Shown here in pieces: positions 25,276 to 36,000 of a stretch of DNA of 64,000 nucleotides. Where the stretch lies: assembly GCA_003117195.1 (NCBI GenBank), contig BDSI01000141.1, positions 186,001-250,000 of the forward strand, read 5' to 3'. Source of the stretch: Eudorina sp. 2006-703-Eu-15. Lineage: Eukaryota; Chlorophyta; Chlorophyceae; Chlamydomonadales; Volvocaceae. Position 1 is the first letter of the stretch; every line of letters begins with the position of its first letter. The position numbers and the translations under genes were made by a program. The notes below the pieces were generated by a model. The model was not told the DNA's origin and did no database searches. It saw nothing but the letters and a program-made list of their open reading frames with translations.

Positions 25276-25292
25276 TCTGTCCCCCTTCTTCA
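25276..25292 (-). promoter_or_regulatory. Polypurine tract
   Basis: Read on the element strand, GAAGAAGGGGGACAGA directly abuts the 3' LTR. A purine run here is the standard primer for plus-strand DNA synthesis in LTR elements. Confidence 0.85.
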
Positions 25293-25646
25293 GGCGCGAG
25301 CGTCCTCGCCGCGCGACGCCCAATAGGCATCACGAAGTTGTTGATCGGGGAAGTCGTTCTCTTCTAGCCAAGAGTTGTTCTCATGGCCATAACCAACCCA
25401 TTTCACGAGGTATCGTGTCAGGGTTCGGTTTCGGAGTTTCTTGGATTCATGATCCAGGATTCGTTCTACAGTCCACGTGGGGGTAGTAGACTCAGGATCA
25501 ATCGTGCGGGGTTGCGGCGGTTGTACGGTACCATCAGACCGGTACGGACGCAGCAACGACACATGGAACACGTTGTGGAAACGATATCCCTCTGGTAACG
25601 TCAAACGTGCAGCCACTGGGTTGATCATCCGTTCGGAACGGGCCAA
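25290..25646 (-). pseudogene. Pol C-terminal segment with chromodomain, out of frame with pol
   Basis: This frame encodes the last part of the integrase C-terminus ([25 protein letters not shown]) and a chromodomain (WTVERILDHE, LVKWVGYGHENNSWLEE) before a stop near the LTR. Chromodomains on integrases steer insertion toward marked chromatin. The frame differs by one from pol; the break lies near 25620-25640, just after pol reads MPKWIGPF. A one-base indel is the likely cause, so the chromodomain would not be translated as part of pol in this copy. Confidence 0.88.
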
Positions 25647-28600
25647 TCCACTTAGGCATAAGCTTCTTAGAACCCTTCAGGTTGAGGTTCTTGGTACTCA
25701 ACAACACCTGTTGTCCCTCCGAGTACTGTACGGTTCGACGTTTCCGATTTTCAGTTTGTACCATGCGGTCCTGCGCAGCTTGGAGGTTCCGCTTCGCGGT
25801 AGCCAAGCGCTTCGCGTAGGTATCCACGTAGTTCTTTGCCGCAGGTACGGCATCGCCCAAATCCAAAGTCAACGGGGTCCGCGGGTGGAACCCGTAGTTC
25901 ATGTAGAAAGGGCTAATACCTGTCGAACGGTTCTTGAGATTGTTGATCGCAAACTCGGCGGGGCCCAAGTAACGTTCCCATTGCTTGGGTTCTTGACCGC
26001 AATAGGTTCGCAACATATCTCCCAAGATCCGGTTCATTCGTTCTGTCTGACCATCAGTCTGAGGATGAAATGCCGTACTGAGCGACTGTTTCGTACCAAG
26101 ACGCTTCAGCAACGTTGACCAAAACGCTCCAGTGAATTTACTGTCGCGATCGGACACAACGGTGTCAGGCATTCCATGCAATCTAACCACAGCGTCGAAG
26201 AACAGATCTGCGGTTTCTTCAGCGTCGATTTCTTTCTTGCATGGTCGTACATGCACCATCTTAGTCAATCGATCTACAAACACCACGAGGGAGTTGTATC
26301 CTTTCTGGGTCTGAGGTAATCCGAGTACGAAGTCCATCGAGACACTTCCCCAAGGCCGTTCAGGGATTGGCAAGGGTTGAGCCAAACCGTCAGGCTTCCC
26401 TGATCGTGCCTTGTTACGTTGGCAAGCATCACACCTAGCCACGTAGTCCGCAACGTCAGCTCGAAGCGTAGGCCACCAAAAATTGCGTTCCACAGCATCA
26501 ATAGTTCGGTCACGTCCCGGGTGTCCGGCCAACGTGTCATCATGGCAGCGTGAAATAATTTCCTGCTTCAAGTCTGGGTCGTTAGGTACGACAATGCGGT
26601 ACTCGCACTCTCCCCCTTCCCGTTGAAAGAATCCGGCAGGATTCGCCAACAAGGAGCGAGTGTGCTGTTCGTTCTGGAACCAAGCATCTCGTTTCGTAGC
26701 TTCGGCAATGCGCTGCACGAGTGGGGGCGGCGCACGACCTCTTGATGAGCGACGGGTAGTCACAGCACAGAATACCACAGCTGATGCCAAGGCGGGGTGG
26801 CGTGAGAGGGCGTCTGCCACCACGTTAAGTCGACCTGGGCGGTACTCCCACTCGAAGTCAAACTGCTCCAGAAACTCAACCCAGCGCGCTTGACGGCGGG
26901 TCAGATGGGCTTGAGTTTTCAAATACGTCAACGGGTGGTGGTCAGTCACAAGTCGGAACGGCACGCCGCTCTGCAAATAGCAACGCCATTCGCGCAAGGC
27001 ATTGATTACCCCGAGTAATTCTTGTTCACCCGTGCTGTAGTTCCGCTCAGCCGGGGAAAATTTCTTGCTGGTGAAAGCGACAGGGCGTTCATTTTGCAGC
27101 AGTACGGCGCCGGTGCCGTTCAACGAAGCATCGGAGATGACCTCAAAAGGCTTCGTAAAATCAGGGTAATGCAACAGCACGTCGCTAGCAAGGCGTTGTT
27201 TGATGTCCTCAAACGCACGCAGTGCCTGTTCAGGTAGCGGGTTCGGTAACCGCGGGGCACTGAACAGATCAGTCAAGGGTGCAGCTAACGACCCGAACCC
27301 AGCGATAAAACGCCGGAAGTAATTAGCAAGTCCCACAAAAGACCGTAATTCGGATACGTCTTTGGGTACAGGCCATTCACGGATCGTGCTGACTTTCTTC
27401 GGGTCCATGCGAATGCCAGTCGCATCGACGATGTGTCCAAGGTATTTCACTTCGGGACGCCACCAATCGCACTTCGACATCTTGATGTGCAAACGCTGAT
27501 CTTGCAGGACCTTTAGAACGAGTCGCAAATGTTGCGCATGCTCTTTGGGGGTTTTCGAAAAGATCAGGATGTCATCGAGGTATACCGTGACGAAACGGTT
27601 CAAGTAGGGCGCGAAGATGCGATTCATTAGGGTCTGAAAAGTCGCAGGGGCATTCGATAATCCAAACGGCAGTACAAGCCATTCAAAATGACCTAACGGT
27701 GTTGTGAACGCCGTCTTAGGTACATCATCGGGATGAATCCGTAGCTGGTGATAGCCTGAGGCTAAGTCAAGTGCTGTAAAGATCGTTGCACCAGCCAGCC
27801 GGTCCAAAGTGTCATCGATTCGCGGTAACGGGTACCGGTTCTTAACCGTAATCTTGTTGAGAGCACGGTAATCGATGCACATGCGAAGTTCGCCAGTTTT
27901 CTTAGCCACGAATAAAATCGGGGCACCAAAAGGCGACGTAGAGGGCTGAATAAACCCTTTCTGAAGCAAGTTTTTAACCTGCTTTTCAACTTCGGCTTTT
28001 TCTAACGGCGATAATCGCCATTGCGGTCGGAAAACCGGTTGCGCGTCGGGCACAAGCGGTACGGTGTGATGTACACTTCGGTCCGGCGGCAATTCGGTAA
28101 TAGGTTCGAACACCTTCGGGAACTCTTTCAGGATTTCAACTAGCGTATCGTTCTGCGCGATTTCCGGCGGAAATTCGAGCGCATTCAAGGCGGGCGCGGC
28201 GGACTCGACTGGCGTAGCGGTCGGCTTGACGACTACTAGCATTGCACGCGAGCCTTCAAGTTTCATGTCCCGAAATGCACGCTTCGGGGACACTACGCTA
28301 GCGGTTGCGGGTTGCGATTCAAGCAGCATAGCTTTCGGCATTGGTGGTGACGCAACGGGCGTCGGAGCACCAATCGCACGCAACGTAACGGGGGATCCGT
28401 TCGGGCGAATCAACCGCACTGTTGACTCAGCCGGTTTCATTTCGCTTCGGTATCTTTTCAGAAAGTTCTGACCTAGCACGACATCGGCGGATGATGTCAA
28501 GGTCGGCAAGACAAGCAGGCGTACTTCGGCGCTAAACGAACCTAGCCTGAGTCTGGCCCGACATTCACCGAGGATCGGTGTTGTCGACGCATCGGCCAAA

Positions 28601-29364
28601 CGAACTGGGGCGAACGGCGAAGGCGCTAAGGTTATGCCGAGCCGATCGACAAAACGTTTGGCTACGAAACAATGAGTTGCACCGGAATCCGGCAAGACCC
28701 TCACTGACCTTTCACTGAGTTTTCCGGCGAAAACATCAAGTTGAGCTGAGTTGTCAGTTGAAGATAAGCAGCAGCGAGGCTCCATCCTCCTCTCAGCGGT
28801 TGGCGGGTCGTACCAAAGTTCCAGCGGCGACGTAGTTTCGCGCTGACGCGAACAATCTGAATTTTCTAAAGTCTCTCGAAAGAGTCGAGTACCGGCCGGG
28901 TAAGTATAAAGCAAAGTCATTCCGTTCAAATAAGTACGAAATTTGCCTTCCGTTGCTGGTGTAACAACACAAGCTAATGTAGTAGGATCATGACTCTTGC
29001 AATGCCGGTAGTGCTTCAAGTAGGCTTCTAATTTGCATTCGGGAACCTGAAGCCATACGGCGTGACCTGAGCAATCGATCGACGGGAAAGGGCGCGATTC
29101 TGAAGCGTAACGATTACACATGGCATCCGAGCCATCGTCTTTTGCATAAGCATCGAGCGTGAACGCTCGTCCCGTACGCACTTCGATTTGCCCTAAGACA
29201 CTGAAGTCGAACCGTCTAGTCTCGCAGACCGTCATCGGTGCTACGTCGGGAATATGGTACATCGGTTCGGTGTCTCCATCTGAACTATGGTACATCGGTT
29301 CGGTGTCTCCATCTGAACGGCTCTTCGCCCCAGCATAGTCGTCACTAACTAGCTGGGCAACCAC
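25534..29364 (-). CDS. pol: Retrotransposon pol (protease, RT, RNase H, integrase)
   Basis: 1,276 codons open from the base after the gag stop. Near residue 222 is the aspartic protease signature [10 protein letters not shown]. The reverse transcriptase spans about 410-620 with [22 protein letters not shown] and the catalytic YLDD near 595. RNase H begins about 735 ([12 protein letters not shown]). The integrase has the HHCC zinc finger near 940-980 (GHPGRDR...CDACQ) and the catalytic Asp, Asp, Glu in MDFVLGL, SDRDSKF and TERMNRIL. About 200 residues of uncertain role precede the protease and contain a 10-residue tandem duplication ([10 protein letters not shown] twice). Pol has no ATG at its start and lies in the gag frame after one TAG, so expression by stop-codon readthrough is implied. 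It ends in frameshifted sequence. Confidence 0.95.
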   Translation of the reverse strand: MVAQLVSDDYAGAKSRSDGDTEPMYHSSDGDTEPMYHIPDVAPMTVCETRRFDFSVLGQIEVRTGRAFTLDAYAKDDGSDAMCNRYASESRPFPSIDCSGHAVWLQVPECKLEAYLKHYRHCKSHDPTTLACVVTPATEGKFRTYLNGMTLLYTYPAGTRLFRETLENSDCSRQRETTSPLELWYDPPTAERRMEPRCCLSSTDNSAQLDVFAGKLSERSVRVLPDSGATHCFVAKRFVDRLGITLAPSPFAPVRLADASTTPILGECRARLRLGSFSAEVRLLVLPTLTSSADVVLGQNFLKRYRSEMKPAESTVRLIRPNGSPVTLRAIGAPTPVASPPMPKAMLLESQPATASVVSPKRAFRDMKLEGSRAMLVVVKPTATPVESAAPALNALEFPPEIAQNDTLVEILKEFPKVFEPITELPPDRSVHHTVPLVPDAQPVFRPQWRLSPLEKAEVEKQVKNLLQKGFIQPSTSPFGAPILFVAKKTGELRMCIDYRALNKITVKNRYPLPRIDDTLDRLAGATIFTALDLASGYHQLRIHPDDVPKTAFTTPLGHFEWLVLPFGLSNAPATFQTLMNRIFAPYLNRFVTVYLDDILIFSKTPKEHAQHLRLVLKVLQDQRLHIKMSKCDWWRPEVKYLGHIVDATGIRMDPKKVSTIREWPVPKDVSELRSFVGLANYFRRFIAGFGSLAAPLTDLFSAPRLPNPLPEQALRAFEDIKQRLASDVLLHYPDFTKPFEVISDASLNGTGAVLLQNERPVAFTSKKFSPAERNYSTGEQELLGVINALREWRCYLQSGVPFRLVTDHHPLTYLKTQAHLTRRQARWVEFLEQFDFEWEYRPGRLNVVADALSRHPALASAVVFCAVTTRRSSRGRAPPPLVQRIAEATKRDAWFQNEQHTRSLLANPAGFFQREGGECEYRIVVPNDPDLKQEIISRCHDDTLAGHPGRDRTIDAVERNFWWPTLRADVADYVARCDACQRNKARSGKPDGLAQPLPIPERPWGSVSMDFVLGLPQTQKGYNSLVVFVDRLTKMVHVRPCKKEIDAEETADLFFDAVVRLHGMPDTVVSDRDSKFTGAFWSTLLKRLGTKQSLSTAFHPQTDGQTERMNRILGDMLRTYCGQEPKQWERYLGPAEFAINNLKNRSTGISPFYMNYGFHPRTPLTLDLGDAVPAAKNYVDTYAKRLATAKRNLQAAQDRMVQTENRKRRTVQYSEGQQVLLSTKNLNLKGSKKLMPKWIGPFRTDDQPSGCTFDVTRGISFPQRVPCVVAASVPV
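29249..29318 (-). repeat. Short tandem duplication at the start of pol
   Basis: A 30-base unit encoding [10 protein letters not shown] occurs twice in tandem, in frame. It lies in the poorly conserved region ahead of the protease and is a simple in-frame expansion. Confidence 0.8.
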
Positions 29365-29367
29365 CTA
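29365..29367 (-). promoter_or_regulatory. In-frame amber codon between gag and pol
   Basis: The gag frame ends TAG and, with no shift, the following GTG GTT GCC opens 1,276 codons of pol. This is the arrangement of elements that make Gag-Pol by stop-codon readthrough. The TAG could also be a later point mutation in an originally fused gag-pol. Confidence 0.7.
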
Positions 29368-30117
29368 TTTCGCGTTCTTCTGAGGTGCGTCAAGGTCGGT
29401 GGTGCATTTCTTCGAGATGTGGCCTTTGAGACCGCAGCGGGTGCACAACCCGTTCGTCAAGTATAGATCCCACTCGTCTTTCGTCAATGCGCGTCCCTTG
29501 CGCTCAGAGTACGGGCTACGGCCCGACGTCGACGGTCCGGCACCGTCGTCATTCTTCGGCGCGGGTCTCGCGCGCTTGTTGACGGGTGTGAAACCGTCGT
29601 TCGGGCGCTTGCCCTGCTTTGGGGTGCGGTCAGCAAAGGTATAGTTCAGTGCGGCACGAGAGCCTTGCTTTTGCAATTCCTGCAACTTCCGTTCTTCACC
29701 AACCGCATGGTCAATAAGCGCTTCAAGGCTTTCAAATTCTTTTCCGCGATAGTCAACACGGCAGGGTGCTAACAATGGCGGGGTCAGTCCACGACGGAAA
29801 AGCATCAGGTGCCACCGTACGTCGGCGGAATGCGAAACGGCAATCGCTTCCCTGAATCGAGCGGCGTATTCGGCTACGCCCTTCTGTGCGTCCATCTTAA
29901 CCTGATTGTCTAATAAGGATTGCATTTTATCGATTTTCTTATCACGCACCGTATCGACGAACCGCTTCCGAAAAGCGTCGACGATCGTAGCCGTCGTTAC
30001 GGCTTCGAGGTCCTCGGTTGCCTCCGAAAACGCGTTCAGCCACTCGGCGGCCTCCGGGTTCTCCTGGCACGCAGCCAGCATAACCGCGTAAGGATCCGAA
30101 TCCTTGCGTGGCTTCAT
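29365..30117 (-). CDS. gag: Retrotransposon gag, C-terminal part
   Basis: 250 residues from an internal Met. The helical retrotransposon-gag core (AEWLNAF, VDAFRKRFVDTVRDKKIDKM, VAEYAARFREAI) is followed by a basic linker and one CCHC zinc knuckle, CTRCGLKGHISKKC, that binds element RNA. The stop is a single TAG at 29367-29365, and the next codon continues the same frame into pol. The true N-terminal part of gag lies at 30896-30533 and is separated by an inverted copy of itself, in a different frame, so no full-length gag can be made from this copy. Confidence 0.9.
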   Translation of the reverse strand: MKPRKDSDPYAVMLAACQENPEAAEWLNAFSEATEDLEAVTTATIVDAFRKRFVDTVRDKKIDKMQSLLDNQVKMDAQKGVAEYAARFREAIAVSHSADVRWHLMLFRRGLTPPLLAPCRVDYRGKEFESLEALIDHAVGEERKLQELQKQGSRAALNYTFADRTPKQGKRPNDGFTPVNKRARPAPKNDDGAGPSTSGRSPYSERKGRALTKDEWDLYLTNGLCTRCGLKGHISKKCTTDLDAPQKNAK

Positions 30118-30129
30118 GTATAACCCTAA

Positions 30130-30525
30130 GTTAACACCGCCAATTGCGTTTAGTTATTTTGTTTGCTGGCGCAAATGGCTGCTGCTGTGCCAGACGATTA
30201 TGACCCGTTGCGGGACCCCGACCTTCCAGACGCTCAGGCCAGACTGGCCGCTTCGAACGAGGCCGTGCTGGCATCCCTGACCGCACTGAGCCATCAGATG
30301 CGCGAATTCCAGGAGCAGACGGCCCAACAGCGCGCCGAGTTTGAGCGTGCCAACGCAGAGACCAACCGTCGGGTTGAGGAGCTGGCTCGGCTGCACGCTG
30401 AGGCCCAGCGTGACGCCCAACGGGAGCCTCTCCCTGAGGTGAACCGATCAGATGCCAACCCGAACGGCAACCCTAGAACTTTCACAAAACTGGCCGCACC
30501 GCAGTTCAAGAAGGGCGCGAACCCG
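30130..30525. repeat. Inverted duplication, left arm
   Basis: 396 bases that match the reverse complement of 30546-30941 with only a few mismatches, around a 20-base loop (30526-30545). This arm is the antisense copy: read on the plus strand it encodes the gag N-terminal segment (MAAAVPDDYDPLRDPD). It appears to replace the native gag sequence that should join the two gag parts. Confidence 0.93.
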
Positions 30526-30532
30526 AAGTATT

Positions 30533-30896
30533 GGAGGAAGTGCTCCGGGTTCGCGCCCTTCTTGAACTGCGGGGCGGCCAGTTTTGTGAAAGTTCTAGGG
30601 TTGCCGTTCGGGTTGGCATCTGACCGGTTCACATCAGGGAGAGGCTCCCGTTGGGCGTCACGCTGGGCCTCAGCGTGCAGCCGAGCCAGCTCCTCAACCC
30701 GACGGTTGGTCTCTGCGTTGGCACGCTCAAACTCGGCGCGCTGTTGGGCCGTCTGCTCCTGGAATTCGCGCATCTGATGGCTCAGTGCGGTCAGGGATGC
30801 CAGCACGGCCTCGTTCGAAGCGGCCAGTCTGGCCTGAGCGTCTGGAAGGTCGGGGTCCCGCAACGGGTAATAATCGTCTGGCACAGCAGCAGCCAT
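30533..30896 (-). pseudogene. Retrotransposon gag, N-terminal part
   Basis: Starts at the ATG at 30896 and encodes a coiled-coil-prone segment (AQARLAASNEAVLASL, FERANAETNRRVEELARL) followed by a basic region and FLQYF, where the palindrome centre is reached. Beyond that the reading frame runs into the antisense arm. The helical character is usual for the leading part of gypsy gag proteins. Confidence 0.8.
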
Positions 30897-30941
30897 TTGC
30901 GCCAGCAAACAAAATAACTATACGCAATTGGCGGTGTTAAC
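30546..30941. repeat. Inverted duplication, right arm (native gag 5' end)
   Basis: This arm carries gag in the element's orientation and begins near the leader. It is taken as the original because its sense reading continues through the loop (NPEHFLQYF) as normal protein. The arms are nearly identical, so the event is recent or the arms are kept alike by gene conversion. Confidence 0.9.
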
Positions 30942-31086
30942 ACTCACCACGCTGGTCAAGCGTAACGCGCTTCAGCTGGTCGCACAGGGCCTGTTCGCCT
31001 GCCGCTGACATGCGTCGGACAGCAGTAACTTGTCTAGCAGAACGTAATTCTACGTCCACTTAAATTGGTAACAGCGTCTCAATAGC

Positions 31087-31107
31087 GAGGTTGCTGAAAC
31101 CCCAAAA
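31087..31107 (-). promoter_or_regulatory. Candidate primer binding site
   Basis: On the element strand the bases just inside the 5' LTR read TTTTGGGGTTTCAGCAACC. A TGG two to three bases inside the LTR is the expected start of a tRNA primer binding site. I could not assign the tRNA. Confidence 0.45.
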
Positions 31108-31453
31108 TGTTGTAGGTCTAGCTGTTAAACGTAAACGGTTTCAGACCGGTTTCGCTCCGGTAAGCATAGGATTCAGTGAGAGAACAACGTGTGTTAGACG
31201 TATTCAAGTTCTCTCCGTCCTAGCTCCCTTCCGAGGGGTTAGCCTCGTTGCTAAGAAGGCCGAAACGACTTCCGTACAGTTTCCATTCGATTGTAACCAC
31301 CATAGGGTCCCTCGTAGCGGCGCCTCGTGGCGATACCGCTTCGTGCCATGCCGATTAAGCATGCGTACTATTCTTACAGAATAGTCATTTCATATTCAGT
31401 TTTCCTTTTGCGCTCCTTAGGTCGCACAGCGACTAAGTACTCGCGCTGCAACA
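31108..31453 (-). repeat. 5' LTR (right in the window)
   Basis: 346 bp, same ends as its partner (TGTTG...CAACA). As the element's 5' LTR it should hold its promoter. A TGTAA on the element strand at 31378-31374 is a candidate polyadenylation signal within the LTR. Confidence 0.95.
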
Positions 31454-31458
31454 CAGTA
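31454..31458. repeat. Target-site duplication, right copy
   Basis: CAGTA directly follows the right LTR and matches 24925-24929. Confidence 0.93.
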
Positions 31459-31499
31459 GCACCTACCTGGCGGAGAGGCTGTGGCTGGAGTTGCCGTAG
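31459..31499 (+). pseudogene. Separated 3' end of the interrupted host gene
   Basis: Leaving out the element and one target copy, the host frame that ends VELLQQYGGS continues as STYLAERLWLELP and a TAG at 31497-31499. This tail is amphipathic and reads like genuine protein. In the present allele this frame instead reads Met-Leu-stop from the first LTR bases, so 13 residues are lost. In the other possible host frame, the pre-insertion stop TAG lay exactly at the insertion point. Confidence 0.6.
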
Positions 31500-33034
31500 C
31501 TTCGGGACGCACCCACGGGGGCGGCCGGAAGCGGTGGCAGCGGCAGCGGCGATGACGTGAGGCGACAGGAGTGGGCAGGGCGCCGCTGCAGGCAGCTCGG
31601 TGGGTGCCCCCTTGACGCCCCTCCCTGGCTCCAAGCTGCGGCCTCAAGGAGACCCCGCGGGCTATAGCGCGAGCTGTAGCGGGGTCAGGCTGCTGCGCCC
31701 ACCACGACCACCACGCCCGCCAGCCGGATACGTGGACAGGATTTCCTGCTGTCTCCCCAAACCCACCACCTCCCCGGCTCTATCTGTCGCGACTCCCAGT
31801 CCCAGCTACCGTGGCAGCACCACCCCAGTTAGCAGCACCTGAGCAATGGGGGCGGGATAGCAGCTGCTCAACCCCACCCCAACCCCCAACCCCAGCATCA
31901 AAACCATTCGCGGCTGGGCCACGGAATATGGCCGATCGGGTCCGCTCTTTCAAACGGCAGCAACAGCGGAGGTGGTCGAGACGGAGGCGCAGGAGGCGGA
32001 AGCGGTTTGAGAAGCTTTGCGAACCCCGGCCCTGCCACGGACGTGAACCCCCATACGGGAGCCGGGAGGTGGTGCATGGGTGCACAGTCCATGCTGGTCC
32101 ATGGTACGGTTGGGTTGGGTGGTGCATAGGTGCGCAGTCCACGGCACGGTAGGGGCATATGAGAGGAGGCGCCTACGACGCTCCCTGGGCCCATTAGTTG
32201 GATCGCCCGTTGTGGGCACGCGTCCGCCGTGTAGCGCTTACATGGGAAAAAGCACGGCCATTCCGACATTCCTTATCCACGGCCGGCACAAGACTCGCCT
32301 CCTGGACTGGAAGAGTTTGCACCAGAGCCGCCAGAGCAGCCTCGAGCGCGTGGCAATGCAGACGTCCATCGCCACTGCGGCTGGGCAAGCTCGTGCGTAT
32401 GGCTACTTGACTCGGGAGCCGGCTCCCTGCAGTCAGCCAATCCCAGCCACCTCAAAAAATGCCGTACCCGTGCGGGGTTTAGGCACCCAACGCATCATCC
32501 AACAACGTTGTCCCGAGGGACATCCAAGCAAGCTGTCACCGATGACCCGCGGGGTCCGCTGTAACATCCTAAATAAAATAAAACGCCGACCCTCATGATG
32601 CAGGTTGCTGCATATGAATGAGTACAAGTCGGTATGATATGTCACGTCATGACTTCGGGTTGGTTTTTGGTTGCTGGTGGGCTGCAAGCAGCACGGTACG
32701 ACGCATGCTGTGCTTGCTGTGCAATGATCCAAAGCATGCCCTAGATGATACGTAGGGCCGATACCGCTATACCGATCAAGGTCAACACTTTACGTTATGC
32801 ACAAGCGCTTCACTATCTCGAGCAATATACGGACACCTCGGGCGCCATGGTAGCGGAAAAAGACGTGCTTGATGGTTGCAATAGACTGCAGAAAATTAAT
32901 GAACATCATCTTCTTTAGTTTTATCACAATTACCCTATGTAACATCTACTTTTCGCCTTGCTTCGCTGCGGAGCTTTCCCGCGGATTTTTACAACGCCCC
33001 GTTCAGCAGCGCAATTGGCTACGAGTTCAGCGGC
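31500..33034. other. 3' flank of interrupted gene and upstream region of HUS1
   Basis: The first kilobase is likely the original 3' UTR of the interrupted gene; a TGTAA at 32560-32564 is the best polyadenylation signal. A 20-40 base motif around GGTGGTGCAT...GCACAGTCCA is partly duplicated at about 32070-32145. From about 32600 the sequence becomes richer in AT, fitting the HUS1 promoter. I see no conserved coding segment. Confidence 0.45.
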
Positions 33035-36000
33035 ATGAAGCTAAAGGGGAGGCTCACTGAACATGGAGCTCGCCTTCTGTGGAAAAGTGCGCGAGCTTCA
33101 TAACTCTTAGGCCACGGCAGGTCTTCAGTTGGGCCCAACCGCTCGCCGATGCTCGCAGATTTCCTGCCCACGATAGAGAAATTCGGCAAGTCCTGCCAGG
33201 TGCTGCTCGGCACGGATGAGGTCCACTTCGTACAGACGTCCTTGAACACGGACGGTGTGCACGTCACGGCACGCTTCGCCGCGGTGAGGGTCCCCTTCAC
33301 CGCCTGCGCCCCGTCCCCCATCTTCCTATCTCCCCAGCTACCCTTCCCCCCGTCTCCGCCCCTCCTGCAAGCGCACGACGCGAACGGCATTCGTGGGTGT
33401 GGCTCTGTTGCATCACGCTCACACAACCCCTCTTCTTTCGCCACAGCTCCCCAACGGGTATATCCCTGTCATGGACGTTAGCAGGGTATCGAAGCCTGGC
33501 CCCACCGACATCCGACATCCCCCGCCACATCTCCGATACACCCCGGCCGGCACGACCCCGGCCGGCACGACCCCGTCCGCGCAGGAGACCTTGTTTGATT
33601 CGGAGACGTACCGCTGCCAGAGCAAGCACTTCAACCTGATCGCGTTCCAGCTGGAGGTGGGGCTGCTGCTGCGAGTGCTCAAGGGGGCCGCCGCCACCAA
33701 CTCGGACACCGTGGAGGTCAAGCTCACCACGCGGCAGGTGGCGGGCGTCGCGGGGGAGCCCCAGACCAAACCCTTCCTGTCCTTCACCGCCACCGTGAGT
33801 ACGGCAGAAGCCCGTGCCGCAGCCCGTGCCGCAGCCCGTGCCGCAGCCCGTGCCGCAGCCCGTGCCGCAGCCCGTGCCGCAGCCCGTGCCGCAGCCCGTG
33901 CCGCAGCCCGTGCCGCAGCCCGTGCCGCAGCCCGTGCCGCAGCCCGTGCCGCAGCCCGTGCCGCAGCCCGTGCCGCAGCCCGTGCCGCAGCCCGTGCCGC
34001 AGCCCGTGCCGCAGCCCGTGCCGCAGCCCGTGCCGCAGCCCGTGCCGCAGCCCGTGCCGCAGCCCGTGCCGCAGCCCGTGCCGCAGCCCGTGCCGCAGCC
34101 CGTGCCGCAGCCCGTGCCGCAGCCCGCAGGACGAGCGGACGATGTCGTGCGTGGCACGTCGTCCTCGCCACACTCGCCCGCTGCTGTCCAGTGGGGGCGG
34201 ATCCCCCTTTGGGGCGCGGAGGACCCGGTCCGCATGGGTCTCAGGGGGCAGATCCCCCTTTGGGGGGCGGAGGACCCGGTCCGCATGGGTCTCAGGGGGC
34301 AGATCCCCCTTTGGGGGGCGGAGGACCCGGTCCGCACGGGTCTCCTGGTGCTGCTGCTCCAAGCACGGCGAGATGGATGCCCCGGGGGGTTGGTTTGGGG
34401 CTGGGGCCCACCCCCCGGGTGGGTAAGCCCCACCGGGTAATCTCGCGGGTTATCTTAACGCACAGAAGAGCCGCCTGGGGTCCCTCCCTCACCTATCACT
34501 CGCGGCCCCATCCTGCGCCTGCCGCATTTGCCCGTCGTACACGCTGCCCACCCATGACGCCCCCCTTGGTAACCCCACCCTCCCCCTCTCCCGCAGTATA
34601 GATGTGCCTGCCAATTTCCCATACCCTCCCCCTCCCGCAGTACGAACTTGTCTACCCATTTCCTATACCCTCCTCCTCCCCTCCCCCTCCCCTCCCCCTC
34701 CCCTCCCCCTCCCCTCCCCCTCCCCTCCCCCCTTACCCGGCAAGGGCGCCAGCACCACGGTGGTCCAGGATGTGCCCATCGGCAAGCCCTACACGGCGAG
34801 CGAGGTGCAGTCCCTGGTGGCGGCCAAGGACGTGGGCGCGTTCTGCCCCGCCTACGTGGACCTGGTGCCGGCGCTGGGGGCGGCCCAGGCGGTGGTGGAC
34901 CGCCTCAAGGCGGTGGACGACACGGCCATGCTGGCCATCGGGCGGGTGAGGGAGGGAGGGAGGGAGGGAGGGAGGGAGGGAGTTGGTAGACAGGGGGAGG
35001 GTGGAAGGGGCGACAACGACAACATCGGCGGTTATCGGTTTGTTGTTTTTTAGCGGTTTCGCTGTCGTTATTGACGAACGGCGGAGATTGGGGTGAGGGC
35101 TGGGGTGAGAGGGGACGACGGCATTATTGTCCTGGTCTCGCTGTCCAAGGGGGTGGGTTGCCATGGGGCACCCGTACACCGCAGCCGTCCGCCTGCTGTA
35201 CTGTACTGCACTGTACGGCATTGCAATCCCGCGCCCCTGGCTTCCGCCCGCAACATACTGCCTCCTCTTACGCGGCCACGACCGCAACGGCTGCCGCCCT
35301 GGACCGTACGGCGCTTTCCGTACACGCAGGGCGGCGACGCCCACGTGCTCGTCCAGACGTCCAGTGTGGCCCTGGGCGCGCAGCTGCGCGACCTGCCCGT
35401 GTACCCCCACACCGCGTACGACCCGGAGGCGGGGGACAGGTGGGGGGAGACAGGGGATCATAGCGCCGCCTGCATGACAGCTCACGATCCCACGTCGTTG
35501 CTCTTCGCCTGCTGTTCTACACTTCAACGGCGTCCTGCACACTAGCTGCCCGTTCGGGGACCTTTTTGCGGTTTCGGTTCAAACCCTTATTTGACATATG
35601 GGGGACGGGGAGGCGGCAGACGGTAGTCCATATCTGACCCAGCCGCATACCTACACCGCATTTCGCAACCGCATACCTCAGCCGCAGTCCTCAACCGCCC
35701 CTCCGCCGCGCCACCCCGGTACGTGCCACGGGCCTGCAGGTCCAAGGCCGTGACCGATCAGCTGCAGGAGGCGCTGGACAACGGGAAGGCGGTCAGCGTG
35801 GTGGGTGGGTTTCGCGAACGGGGGGGCCCGGGGAGGGGACAGCTGGGCCCGGCGGGGGCCGGGGGGCAATGCGTGCAGCCCCGGTGGGCCCTGTGCGGCT
35901 GCGTGTTCAGCACGTGAAGCCGAACAGGACTGCTGAGCGGTGACGCCCGCCCGACCCAAATCAACATCGTGCGGCCGTGTGCCACCGGCCTGCTTACTGC

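Larger units (their letters stand above)
24930..31453 (-). mobile_element. Ty3/gypsy-type LTR retrotransposon with chromodomain
   Basis: A 6,524-bp element lies on the minus strand. LTRs at both ends are 346 bp, begin TGTTG and end CAACA, and differ at four positions that I can see (three clustered at LTR positions near 205-212, one about 25 bases on), so about 98.8% identical, implying a fairly recent insertion. A 5-bp target duplication flanks the element. The domain order is gag with a CCHC knuckle, protease, reverse transcriptase, RNase H, integrase and chromodomain, which places it with chromodomain-bearing Ty3/gypsy elements. Gag is broken by an inverted duplication and the chromodomain is out of frame, so this copy is probably non-autonomous now. 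Confidence 0.95.

Noticed and set aside
30163..30777. Plus-strand protein over the palindrome arm
   Set aside because: It is the inverted copy of the gag N-terminus plus read-through of the other arm, not an independent gene.
33297..34601. Large open frames on both strands across the HUS1 intron 3 minisatellite
   Set aside because: The 12-bp unit has no stop codon in any frame, so every frame is open by construction; HUS1 exons flank it in phase.
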